From: Terrabacter aerolatus
GTDB lineage: Bacteria > Actinomycetota > Actinomycetes > Actinomycetales > Dermatophilaceae
Reading direction: 5' to 3'
Assembly: GCF_007991735.1 (NCBI RefSeq)
Contig: NZ_BJYX01000007.1
Span: 121,516 to 185,515 of the forward strand
Length of the DNA stretch: 64,000 nt
Shown here: positions 35,179 through 42,966 of the stretch, in pieces
How positions within the stretch are numbered: position 1 is the stretch's first letter
Layout: each line of letters opens with the position of its first letter
Translations under genes and position numbers: made by a program
Notes under the pieces: generated by a model
What the model saw: only the letters and a program-made list of their open reading frames with translations
What the model was told of the DNA's origin: nothing
Database searches by the model: none

Positions 35179-36291
35179 ATGGAATTCACGATCGGGGAGG
35201 GACGGGCAGGGGTGTCCGTCCGGTCAGTGAGAGAGCCGCACGCGGTGGCTCAAGTGGCTCCGGTGGCTCCGGTGGCGCCGGTGGCGCCGGTGGAAGAGAG
35301 TGCAGGACAAGAGGTTCGGGCGTCATCAGCGGCACGGGTGCGGGTGCAGATGTTCGGGGGCCTGCGGGTCACGGCCGGCGGCTGCTCCGCCGGCCCGAGG
35401 CAGCTGGGCGGGGCCAAGCCCCGACAGATCCTCGTCGCGCTGCTGCTCCGCCGGGAGCAGGCCGTGTGCAAGGCGAGTCTCGTCGGCCTGCTCTGGGGCG
35501 ACTCGCCACCGGCTGGTGCCATGAGCACGCTCGAGGGGTACGTCAGCCTGCTGAGGAAGCGCCTCGATGCCGTGTCACCCGGACTGGGCACCGCAGTGCG
35601 CACCGTGCCGGGCGGCTACCTCCTGGAGCTGACGGGCATCGAGGTCGACGTGCACCGCTTCCGGGACCTCGGTGCCGGCGCGCGCACCCGGAAGGGTGCC
35701 GAAGCCGTGCGTCACTATGCCGAGGCGTTGGAGGTCGTGGGTGGCACGTTGCTGCCGGACGAGCACCTCGACTGGGTCGACGATGCGCGCGTCGGCCTCG
35801 GCACCGAGCTGCTGCACGTCCTCGACGAGGCCGCCGAGGCCGCTCTCGCCGCGGGTGACCTCGACCGCGCCCACCGGTGGGCGCGGCGGGCCATCGGTTG
35901 GGATCCCTTCGACGAGAAGGCCTGGCGGGTGGTCCTGGAGTGCTGCGGACGACGCGGTCTCCACGCCGAGGGACTCCGGGCGTACGACGAGTGCCGACGG
36001 ATCTTCGCCGCGGAGCTGGGCTGCACCCCGGGACCTGGCGTCCGCGAGACCTTCGAGCGGCTGCTCGACAGCGTCAGGAAGGTCGACGACGATCCCCTGG
36101 CGGCGCTGGTGGACGCGGTCGTCCGCCTGCACCTGGTCATCTCGTCACCCGACGGCACGAGCCTCGTCCCACCCGGTCGAGGGGCCGGTGGACCTGGGGG
36201 CTTCGACGAGGAGGACGACTGGCGGCTGCTCGAGCGCTTCCTCTCGACCGCACGACGGCGCCGGGTGGGTCGGTCGCCGCTGTCGGCCTGA
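35179..36291 (+). CDS. SARP/AfsR-type transcriptional regulator (BTAD)
   Basis: 370 residues. An N-terminal low-complexity linker with repeated Val-Ala-Pro (about 23-37) precedes an OmpR-like winged helix (about 55-145; GGAKPRQILVALLLRR and STLEGYVSLLRKRL). The bacterial transcriptional activation domain follows (about 155-300; VDVHRFRDL, HLDWVDDARVGL, DPFDEKAWRVVLE). Such proteins activate secondary-metabolite genes. No biosynthetic cluster adjoins it directly; the nearest candidate is the Pls-like synthetase 8 kb away. The ribosome site AAGGGAGGG precedes ATG 35179. Confidence 0.88.
   Translation: MEFTIGEGRAGVSVRSVREPHAVAQVAPVAPVAPVAPVEESAGQEVRASSAARVRVQMFGGLRVTAGGCSAGPRQLGGAKPRQILVALLLRREQAVCKASLVGLLWGDSPPAGAMSTLEGYVSLLRKRLDAVSPGLGTAVRTVPGGYLLELTGIEVDVHRFRDLGAGARTRKGAEAVRHYAEALEVVGGTLLPDEHLDWVDDARVGLGTELLHVLDEAAEAALAAGDLDRAHRWARRAIGWDPFDEKAWRVVLECCGRRGLHAEGLRAYDECRRIFAAELGCTPGPGVRETFERLLDSVRKVDDDPLAALVDAVVRLHLVISSPDGTSLVPPGRGAGGPGGFDEEDDWRLLERFLSTARRRRVGRSPLSA
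35245..35289 (+). repeat. 9-bp tandem repeat encoding Val-Ala-Pro/Gln units
   Basis: Five units of GTGGCTCAA, GTGGCTCCG (twice) and GTGGCGCCG (twice) in the SARP gene. The unit length keeps the frame, so copy number can change without breaking the protein. Confidence 0.8.
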
Positions 36292-36348
36292 GCGACGAGG
36301 TCGCCCGTCGGACGCGTCAGCCCCCGGTCTCCTCAGCCCCCTGTCTCC

Positions 36349-37545
36349 TCAGCCCGCGTCGACGTTCTCGAGGACGACGGCCAGTCCCTGCCCGACGCCG
36401 ATGCAGATCGCCGCGACCCCCCAGCGCTCGCCCCGCTCCCGAAGCACCTTGGTCAACGTCCCGACGATGCGTCCCCCGGACGCACCGAGCGGGTGCCCGA
36501 TCGCGATGGCCCCTCCGCGCGTGTTGACGATGTCGGGATCGACCCGCCATGCGTCGAGGCAGGCGAGCGACTGGACCGCGAACGCCTCGTTGAGCTCGAC
36601 GGCGCCCACCTGCTCCCAGCCGATGCCCGCTCGTCGCAGCGCGAGGTTCGCCGCCTCCACGGGTGAGTAGCCGAAGTCCTGCGGACTGAGGGCGTATGCC
36701 GCCCGGCCGGCGATGCGTGCCAGTGGCGCCACGCCGATGGTGTCCGCTGCGGCCTCTGAGCCCAGCAGCACGGCGGAGGCGCCGTCGCTCAGCGGTGAGG
36801 CGTTCCCGGCCGTGATGGTGCCGTCGCTCCGGAACACCGGCTGCAGTCCTGCCAGCTTCTCGGTCGAGCTGCCTTCCCGGATGCCCTCGTCCCGCGCCAG
36901 CGGCTCGGCGCCGCGGGGCGCGGGCACGGGTGCGACCAGGTCGTCGTAGAAGCCCTCCTCCCAGGCCTCGTGGGCGAGCCGGTGCGACCGCACCGCGAAC
37001 TCGTCCTGGCGCTCGCGGGAGATGCCGAACCTCTGCTGCAGCTGCTCGTTGGCCTCGCCGAGGGAGACGGTCCACTCCGGGTTCATCCTCGGGTTGACGA
37101 GGCGCCAGCCCAGCGTCGTGGAGACGGCGGTGACGTCACCGGCGGGGAAGGGCCGGGACTGCTTGGGCAGCACCCAGGGCGCGCGGGTCATCGACTCGAC
37201 GCCGCCGGTCAGGACGATGTCGGCGTCGCCGGTCTCGATGGCGCGCGAGCCGGAGTGGACGGCGTCGAGGCTCGACCCGCAGAGCCGGTTGACCGTCGTG
37301 CCCGGGACGCTCACCGGCAGGCCCGCGAGCAGTGCGGCCATGCGGCCGACGTTCCGGTTCTCCTCACCGGCGCCGTTCGCGTTGCCCCAGACGACGTCGT
37401 CGATCTGCGCAGGGTCGAGGCCGGGGACACGGGACAGCAGGGACGAGATGGCATGCGCCGCAAGGTCGTCGGGCCGGACGCCCGACAGGCTGCCGTTGAA
37501 CTTGCCGAAGGGGGTCCGGGCCGATGCGTAGACGAAGGAGCTCAC
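36349..37545 (-). CDS. Acetyl-CoA C-acyltransferase (thiolase)
   Basis: A 398-residue cytosolic thiolase that either condenses two acyl-CoAs or cleaves 3-ketoacyl-CoA. The acyl-accepting Cys 89 is in VNRLCGSSLDA. Then come GGVESMTRAP, NEAFAVQSL, IAIGHPLGASGGR with the catalytic His, and CIGVGQG with the second Cys. The start RTPFGKFNGSLS is closest to degradative thiolases (PaaJ/PcaF/FadA types). The start is GTG. It stands 36 nt downstream of the M20 amidohydrolase gene on the same strand, so the two are likely co-transcribed. Confidence 0.92.
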   Translation of the reverse strand: MSSFVYASARTPFGKFNGSLSGVRPDDLAAHAISSLLSRVPGLDPAQIDDVVWGNANGAGEENRNVGRMAALLAGLPVSVPGTTVNRLCGSSLDAVHSGSRAIETGDADIVLTGGVESMTRAPWVLPKQSRPFPAGDVTAVSTTLGWRLVNPRMNPEWTVSLGEANEQLQQRFGISRERQDEFAVRSHRLAHEAWEEGFYDDLVAPVPAPRGAEPLARDEGIREGSSTEKLAGLQPVFRSDGTITAGNASPLSDGASAVLLGSEAAADTIGVAPLARIAGRAAYALSPQDFGYSPVEAANLALRRAGIGWEQVGAVELNEAFAVQSLACLDAWRVDPDIVNTRGGAIAIGHPLGASGGRIVGTLTKVLRERGERWGVAAICIGVGQGLAVVLENVDAG

Positions 37546-37581
37546 GGGGTCGAGCCTAGGTGGAGAGGGGGGCGTCGTGAC

Positions 37582-38847
37582 TCACGCCCCAGCAGCCTCT
37601 CCCTCGGTGTCCCGTCGACGAGGCGTTCCCGCCGGTGTGGGCCCGACGTACGAGAGGGCGGCGACGACGAGGGCTGCCGTGCCCGTGTCGAGAGTCGGCT
37701 GGACGAGGGGTGCGAAGAAGGGGGAGTGGTTGGGCGGCGCGTCGCTGCCGGCCGCGAATCCGCCCACGCCCCAGTAGAAGTAGGGCACGCCCACGGCATC
37801 GGGGATGCGGCTGAAGTCCTCGCTTGCCGTCACGCGGCCGAGGTCCACGACCCGACCCGGGAAGTGCTCGGCGAAGGCCGCGCCGACCCGCGCGGCGACG
37901 TCGGCGTCGTTGGAGGTGAGGCGGTACTGGTCGTAGTACTCGAACGTCGGTGGCTCGGGTGAACCCGCGCCCTCGCACTCGGCGCGCACGATGCGCTCGA
38001 TCGCCTCGAGGACGTGCCGGCGCACGGCGTCGTCGTAGGTGCGCACGTTGAGCAGCAGCACCGCTCGGTCCGGGATGATGTTGCTCTTGGTGCCGGCGAC
38101 GCTGCTTCCGACCGTCACGACCGCGAACTCCCCGGGCTTGGTCTCGCGAGCGACGATGGTCTGCAGCCGCAGCACGACCGATGCCGCCAGCACGACGGGA
38201 TCGACGCTGAGATGCGGCATGGACCCGTGGGATCCCTTGCCGAAGAGGGTGATCCGCACACTGTCGCCGGCGGACATCACCGGTCCGACCGTCGTCCCGA
38301 TCGTGCCGGCCTCGAGGCCGAGCACGTGCTGGGCGAGGGCGACGTCGGGACGGGGAACGACTCGGAAGAGCCCGTCGTCGAGCATCCCCTTCGCCCCGGC
38401 AGCCGTCTCCTCGGCCGGCTGGAAGAGGGCGACGAGGCTCCCGCTCCACACGTCACGACGTCCGGCGAGCAGTTCCGCGGCGCCGAGCAGGCAGGTCACG
38501 TGCACGTCGTGACCGCAGGCGTGGGAGACCCCGACGGTCGCTCCGCCGGCGTCGACCGTCGTCCGGGTCGACGCATACGGCAGGCCCGTCCGCTCGGTCA
38601 CGGGCAGGGCGTCCATGTCGGCGCGCGCCAGCACGGTCGCGCCGCTCCCGTTGGCCAGCACGCCTACGACGCCGCCGCCCGGACGGTGGACCTCGAAGCC
38701 CCAGGACGCGAGCCGGGCCGCGACCCGCTCTGCGGTGCGCGACTCCTGCCCGCTCAGCTCGGGGTGGGCGTGGAGGTCACGGTAAAAGTCCTCCCGCCAG
38801 GCCCGGGTGCGCTCGAGCCCGCCCAGCACCTCATCCGTCGCGCTCAT
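37582..38847 (-). CDS. M20-family amidohydrolase (peptidase M20D type)
   Basis: A 421-residue zinc amidohydrolase of the HipO/IAA-amino-acid hydrolase group, which releases an acid from an N-acyl amino acid. The metal ligands lie in HACGHDVHVTCLLGA (Cys and His) and QPAEETAAGAKGML (paired Glu). The dimerisation domain has GSHGSMPH, and the C-terminal metal His lies in NHSPFF. The ATG at 38847 follows a strong ribosome site (GGGAGGAGC). It is upstream of the thiolase gene. About 20 basic residues extend beyond the usual C-terminus. Confidence 0.9.
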   Translation of the reverse strand: MSATDEVLGGLERTRAWREDFYRDLHAHPELSGQESRTAERVAARLASWGFEVHRPGGGVVGVLANGSGATVLARADMDALPVTERTGLPYASTRTTVDAGGATVGVSHACGHDVHVTCLLGAAELLAGRRDVWSGSLVALFQPAEETAAGAKGMLDDGLFRVVPRPDVALAQHVLGLEAGTIGTTVGPVMSAGDSVRITLFGKGSHGSMPHLSVDPVVLAASVVLRLQTIVARETKPGEFAVVTVGSSVAGTKSNIIPDRAVLLLNVRTYDDAVRRHVLEAIERIVRAECEGAGSPEPPTFEYYDQYRLTSNDADVAARVGAAFAEHFPGRVVDLGRVTASEDFSRIPDAVGVPYFYWGVGGFAAGSDAPPNHSPFFAPLVQPTLDTGTAALVVAALSYVGPTPAGTPRRRDTEGEAAGA

Positions 38848-38961
38848 CGCTGCTCCTCCCGGTGAGCCCTGCTCCCTCGAACTTACCCAGCAGGGCTGTG
38901 GGCCACCGGCCCAGCAGTACCGTGGCGAGATGGCGAGAGCACGCGCTGCGGAGGAGTCTCG

Positions 38962-39603
38962 ATGACCGGCGCCGGCGCCCTGCTCATCGTCGACCTCGCC
39001 GGCACTGCGGTCTTCGCCCTCAACGGCGCGCTCACGGCCATCCGCGCCGCGCGACTGGACATCGTCGGAGTGCTCACCCTGGGGATGATGACGGCCCTGG
39101 GCGGCGGGATCATCCGCGACGTCATCATCGACTCGCTGCCGCCGGCGACGTTCCGGGACTGGCGCTATCTCGTCGTCGCCGCGGCGGGCGCGCTCGTCGC
39201 GTTCGTGCTGGGGCGGAGCCTGGACCGCGTCGGTTTCGCGGTCGACGTGCTCGATGCCGTCGGCCTCAGCCTGTTCGCCGTGGCGGGGGCCACGAAGGCG
39301 CTCGGCGCGGGCCTGGGGCCGCTCCAGGCCGTCATCCTGGGAGCCGTGACCGCCGTCGGGGGCGGCACGGTGCGCGACGTCATGATCGGCCGGGTGCCCA
39401 CGGTGCTGACGAGCGGGTTGTATGCCGTCCCTGCACTCGTCGGGGCTGCCATCACCGTCGTGGGAGCGGAGGTGGGCCCGGGGACGGGCGCGGGCGTCTG
39501 GGTCGTGACGTCGGTGGGCGCAGCCGCGTGCTTCCTCATCCGTCTGGTCGGGATCCGCTTCGACCTCAACGCGCCCGTTCCCCCCGGCTCTCCGCCGGCC
39601 TGA
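38962..39603 (+). CDS. TRIC/YicG-family (UPF0126) membrane channel protein
   Basis: A 213-residue inner-membrane protein with seven predicted helices in two repeats of three plus one. Each repeat carries the family signature: GGGIIRDVI in the first and GGGTVRDVM in the second. Trimeric intracellular cation channel relatives conduct K+; bacterial roles are poorly known. The ATG has the ribosome site GGAGGAG. Confidence 0.9.
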   Translation: MTGAGALLIVDLAGTAVFALNGALTAIRAARLDIVGVLTLGMMTALGGGIIRDVIIDSLPPATFRDWRYLVVAAAGALVAFVLGRSLDRVGFAVDVLDAVGLSLFAVAGATKALGAGLGPLQAVILGAVTAVGGGTVRDVMIGRVPTVLTSGLYAVPALVGAAITVVGAEVGPGTGAGVWVVTSVGAAACFLIRLVGIRFDLNAPVPPGSPPA

Positions 39604-39662
39604 GCGCGATCGAGGGGCTCCGGTCGAGACCGCGTGGCGGTCGACGACGACCGTCCGGGGGG

Positions 39663-40355
39663 TCACGGCTGGCGCAGGACGGCGCCGCCGGAGGTCTCGA
39701 CCCGGGTGTTCGTCGGGCGGCGTGTCAGGGTGAGCACGACGCCCCCGGAGGCCGTGCCCGTCAGGGTGCCGCTGACGGTCAGCGAGCCCACGACGCCGCC
39801 GCTGAGGTCGACGGCCGCATTCGTCGCGTGCAGGTCGCCCAGGTCGGGAAGCGAGCCACCGCTGGCGGCGAGGGTGAGGGTGTCGGTGGTCCCGGACAGG
39901 GTGGCCCGGGCCCCGCCCGTCAGGTGCACCGTGAGTGCCTCGGGCGTGCCGACCCGTCCGGACGCGCTCGCACCGCCCGACAGCTCGACGCTGGTCAGGG
40001 CGGGCACGGTGACTGCGACGACGAGACCCTGCGTCGACACGTAGCCGCTCGTCGTGTCGACGGTGAGGCGTGAGGCGGAGACCTCGGTCCGGGTGATGGC
40101 GCGGATGTTGGGCTGGGCCGTGACGACGACCTCCCGGGGGCCGGTGGCCAGACGCACCTGGATCCCGGCGCCGGCGCTGACCTCGGTGAACGCCGCGACG
40201 CTGCGTGTCTCGGAGCCGGCGTCGCCGGACCCGACGACCATGCCCCCGGGTGAGCCGAGACTGCACGCTGCGGCCACGAGCCCGAGCGCCAGGACGACGG
40301 GGACCGCCCGCGACCTGGACCGACGAGCGGGCCGCCTGCTGCTCGGTGACGTCAT
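39663..40355 (-). CDS. DUF2807 (GIN-domain) lipoprotein
   Basis: 230 residues. A basic N-region and hydrophobic helix end in the lipobox LVAAAC, with Cys near residue 32. The rest is a beta-solenoid-like repeat domain beginning SVAAFTEVSAGAGIQVRL, with recurring ELSGGASA, HLTGGARA and DLSGGVVG motifs, as in the head GIN/auto-transporter adhesin family. The function is unknown; it is likely surface-exposed. The ATG at 40355 has AGGAGG upstream. It converges on the TRIC-like gene, with 59 nt between. Confidence 0.85.
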   Translation of the reverse strand: MTSPSSRRPARRSRSRAVPVVLALGLVAAACSLGSPGGMVVGSGDAGSETRSVAAFTEVSAGAGIQVRLATGPREVVVTAQPNIRAITRTEVSASRLTVDTTSGYVSTQGLVVAVTVPALTSVELSGGASASGRVGTPEALTVHLTGGARATLSGTTDTLTLAASGGSLPDLGDLHATNAAVDLSGGVVGSLTVSGTLTGTASGGVVLTLTRRPTNTRVETSGGAVLRQP

Positions 40356-40833
40356 GGCTGCCTCCTGCCCCCAGCCTCGCGAACCACGAGGCCCGGTGGC
40401 AGGGGCGAAGGTCCCCACCGTGCCGTGCGGCCGTGCGGCCGAGCGGCACGGCGTCGTGGGACACGGCAACGCCCCGGTCCTCGGCGCCCCTCCCCGAGGG
40501 CCGAGAACCGGGGCAGTCGTGACTCGCCCGCGTTGGGGCGAGACGGGGCCGGTGGCGGCATGCCCCCCTGTGGCACGCACACCGCCACTGCGGTCCGAGA
40601 CCCCGTCATCCCACATCTGGGGCTCGAGCCAGCAGTCGGCCCTGTCATGGTGCCGTCTCGCAATGGTGAGTGGGCATCCCCCTGAGGTGGACCTCTGGGG
40701 TCATCCTCAGGGGGAGGCTCGCCGGCGGCGACGTCGGGAGGAAGGGCCACGCGGACCACGGGGACGTACTAGCGTGGCCCCGCTCGCCCGGCAGCGGCGG
40801 CAGCAGACCGATCAGCGGAGGGATGGCCAGGCC
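40356..40833. other. 478-bp divergent intergenic region rich in stable inverted repeats
   Basis: No gene is visible. Stems: 40471-40485 with 40500-40514 (15-bp arms, one mismatch); CTCGCCC 40523-40529 with 40536-40542; GACGGGG 40542-40548 with 40601-40607, enclosing GTGGCGG 40552-40558 with 40582-40588; and CCCCCTGAGG 40678-40687 with CCTCAGGGGG 40705-40714 (perfect, 17-nt gap). The last sits about 120 nt before the LuxR-type gene and could be its operator. The earlier stems could form a structured RNA. Confidence 0.55.
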
Positions 40834-41895
40834 ATGGTGTTGAGCGACCCGACGATCCGAGCCCTGCGCTTCGCCGACCAGGTCATGCACGAGGCGGATC
40901 GTGCCGACGTCTTCACGGTCTACGACGCCTGCCGCGCCGCGATCGGCGCCATCACCGTCCTCGACGACTTCTACGTGGCCCTGCTGCGCGAGGCCGACCG
41001 CCGGATCTCCTACCCGTACCTCTTCAGCAACGGCAGCTATGCCGAGGCGGGGACCATGACCTACGGCCCGGCGGGGGTGGTCGCCTGGGTGGTCGCGTCG
41101 AAGAGGCCGTACCGCTACCAGGACGACGACGGGGCACTGCTCAACCGAGGCGTGCGCTTCGGCGACGGTGAGCCCTCCGCCGATGCCGTCATGGTGCCGA
41201 TGCTGACCGAGGACGGCGTCGTCGGGGTGCTGGGGGCGCTGTCCGACACCCCGCACACCATGACCGACGAGGTCGTCGACGCCCTGACGTGGCTCGCCGC
41301 CGTCGTCCGGGACCGGATCGACGCGACGAGACCGGGACGGGGGCTCAACCTCGCCGCCGTCTACCCGGAGCTTCAGGACTCCGGCCGGGCCGGCACGCTC
41401 ACGGCGGTCAACCGCACGGCGGCGGCCCTGACCGCCATGGCGGCCGACATCCAGGTCGTGGGTCGGATCGACGACGCGGATGAGCGCGCGGCAGCGCTGG
41501 CCCGGCTCAGCCGCCGCTGCTTCGAGATCCAGGCAGCGCTCGTCACGCGCCTCGGCGGCCACGCCGAGCACGACCCGCGGACCCCCGAGCCGCGTGCGGA
41601 CCCGCTCGACCGGCTCTCGCCGCGTGAGCGCGGGGTCGTCGAGATCGTGACCGGACCCGACGGTGACCCGGGCAACGCCGCCATCGCGGCGGCGCTCGGC
41701 ATCGGCACGGCGACGGTCAAGACCCACATGGCCTCGGTGCTGGCCAAGCTCGGGCTCGAGCACCGCAGCGAGCTGCGCTGGCTCGTGCAGGGCGGACAGG
41801 GCGGTCAGGGCGGTCAGGGCGGCCAGGGAGGCCAGGGAGGCCAGGGAGGCCAGGGAGGCCAGGGCCGAGCGTTGCGGGGGAGCGGACGCGTCTGA
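40834..41895 (+). CDS. GAF-LuxR family transcriptional regulator with a Gly-Gly-Gln repeat tail
   Basis: 353 residues. The N-terminal half (about 1-180) has a GAF-like pattern (DDFYVALLREADRRISYPYL, MTYGPAGVVAWVVASKRP). The LuxR helix-turn-helix occupies about 265-320, with LSPRERGVVEIVTG and GIGTATVKTHMASVLAKLGL. Eight Gly-Gly-Gln units follow before the short basic end RALRGSGRV. There is no receiver domain, so a bound ligand rather than phosphorylation probably controls it. The ribosome site GGAGGG lies 11 nt before the ATG. Confidence 0.8.
   Translation: MVLSDPTIRALRFADQVMHEADRADVFTVYDACRAAIGAITVLDDFYVALLREADRRISYPYLFSNGSYAEAGTMTYGPAGVVAWVVASKRPYRYQDDDGALLNRGVRFGDGEPSADAVMVPMLTEDGVVGVLGALSDTPHTMTDEVVDALTWLAAVVRDRIDATRPGRGLNLAAVYPELQDSGRAGTLTAVNRTAAALTAMAADIQVVGRIDDADERAAALARLSRRCFEIQAALVTRLGGHAEHDPRTPEPRADPLDRLSPRERGVVEIVTGPDGDPGNAAIAAALGIGTATVKTHMASVLAKLGLEHRSELRWLVQGGQGGQGGQGGQGGQGGQGGQGGQGRALRGSGRV
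41791..41862 (+). repeat. 9-bp tandem repeat encoding eight Gly-Gly-Gln units
   Basis: Eight 9-bp units: one GGCGGACAG, two GGCGGTCAG, one GGCGGCCAG, then four identical GGAGGCCAG. The identical block shows recent expansion by slippage. It encodes the flexible tail of the GAF-LuxR regulator. Confidence 0.9.
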
Positions 41896-42036
41896 CCCCC
41901 CGCAGCCCCCGGCCGCCAGCCCGCCCGCCCGTCCGTCCGACCTGTCTCCGTCCTCTCCGGGGTCCTGGGCGGCACGAGCCCGACCGAGTCGTGGTCAGGT
42001 CTTGCGCGAGGGGCGCGGCGTCCCGATTCTTGTCTC

Positions 42037-42282
42037 GTGGACCGTGCCGACGAGATGAGGGCCCTGACCGACGTCAGAGCCCGTCTGCAGGAGCACTTCC
42101 CGCAGCTGGACGCCGACGTCGTCGAGGCGGCGGTGCGCCTCGCCCACTCGGAGCTGACAGGTCCGGTGCGCGACTTCGTGCCCGTGCTCGTCGAGCACGC
42201 GGCTCGGGACCGCCTCGCGTTCGCCGTGCGCGACGACACGGGTGGTGGTGGTCCCACGCCGGCCGCGGCGACGGATGGCTGA
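42037..42282 (+). CDS. Small three-helix protein overlapping the PPTase gene
   Basis: 81 residues. ALTDVRARLQEHFPQLDADV followed by VEAAVRLAHSEL and VRDFVPVLVEHAARDRL matches a widespread actinobacterial three-helix bundle, thought to dimerise. No enzymatic motif is present. The start is GTG. Its stop overlaps the start of the phosphopantetheinyl transferase gene by 8 nt, so the two are translationally coupled. Confidence 0.7.
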   Translation: MDRADEMRALTDVRARLQEHFPQLDADVVEAAVRLAHSELTGPVRDFVPVLVEHAARDRLAFAVRDDTGGGGPTPAAATDG

Positions 42283-42925
42283 CGCCGTCGTCGACCTCTG
42301 GGTGCGCGACACGGCCGTCGGCTCCCCCTCGCGTGACGACACCGACGTGCTCGACGAGCACGAACGCGAGCGCCTCTCCCGTCTCGTGGACGTCCCCTCG
42401 GCGCGCGCCTACGCGGTCCTGCACGTGCTGGCGCGGCAGCAGGTCGGCGCCCTGCTGGGCCGGCCCCCGGAGTCGCTCGGGTTCGACCGGACCTGCCCGG
42501 ACTGCGGCCGTCAGCACGGTCGACCGGTCCTCGTCGACGAGCCCGGGGTCCAGGTGTCCCTGAGCCGTTCGGGGTCCGTCGTCGCCCTCGGGCTGAGCCG
42601 GTCGGGGCCGCTCGGGGTGGATGTGGAGCACGTCTCCGGGGCGGCCTTCCCCGGGTTCGGGCAGGTGGCTCTGCATCCTTCGGAGAGGGACGGCGCCGTC
42701 GACGGCGCCACGGCGTGGGTGCGCAAGGAGGCCTGCCTCAAGGCCCTCGGTGTCGGTCTGCGCGTCGAGCCCGCGTCGTTCGTCACCCCCCGTGCGGGCG
42801 AGCCCACGCAGGTCGTTCCCGGTATGCCGTCCGTCACGGTCGTGGACGTCGACGCGCCCCCGGGATGCGCTGCCGCGGTCGCCCTCGGGTCGGAGGTCGG
42901 ACGGTTCGAGGTCCACCACCACTGA
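42275..42925 (+). CDS. Sfp-type 4'-phosphopantetheinyl transferase
   Basis: A 216-residue enzyme that moves phosphopantetheine from CoA to a carrier-protein Ser. The Mg-binding motif GVDVEHV (about residue 113) and WVRKEACLKALG (about 148-159) are the two PPTase signatures. A CxxC...H cluster (TCPDCGRQH) in the middle resembles the Cys motif of many Sfp relatives. The stop lies 42 nt from the end of the convergent M1 peptidase gene. The carrier domain in the Pls-like synthetase nearby is its obvious partner. Confidence 0.9.
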   Translation: MADAVVDLWVRDTAVGSPSRDDTDVLDEHERERLSRLVDVPSARAYAVLHVLARQQVGALLGRPPESLGFDRTCPDCGRQHGRPVLVDEPGVQVSLSRSGSVVALGLSRSGPLGVDVEHVSGAAFPGFGQVALHPSERDGAVDGATAWVRKEACLKALGVGLRVEPASFVTPRAGEPTQVVPGMPSVTVVDVDAPPGCAAAVALGSEVGRFEVHHH

Positions 42926-42966
42926 GCCGCCACCGGCGCTGCCGGGGAGGGGTCGTGCCCTTCGAC

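Noticed and set aside
41791..41862. A CRISPR array
   Set aside because: The units are directly adjacent 9-bp coding repeats without spacers, and no cas genes occur in the window.
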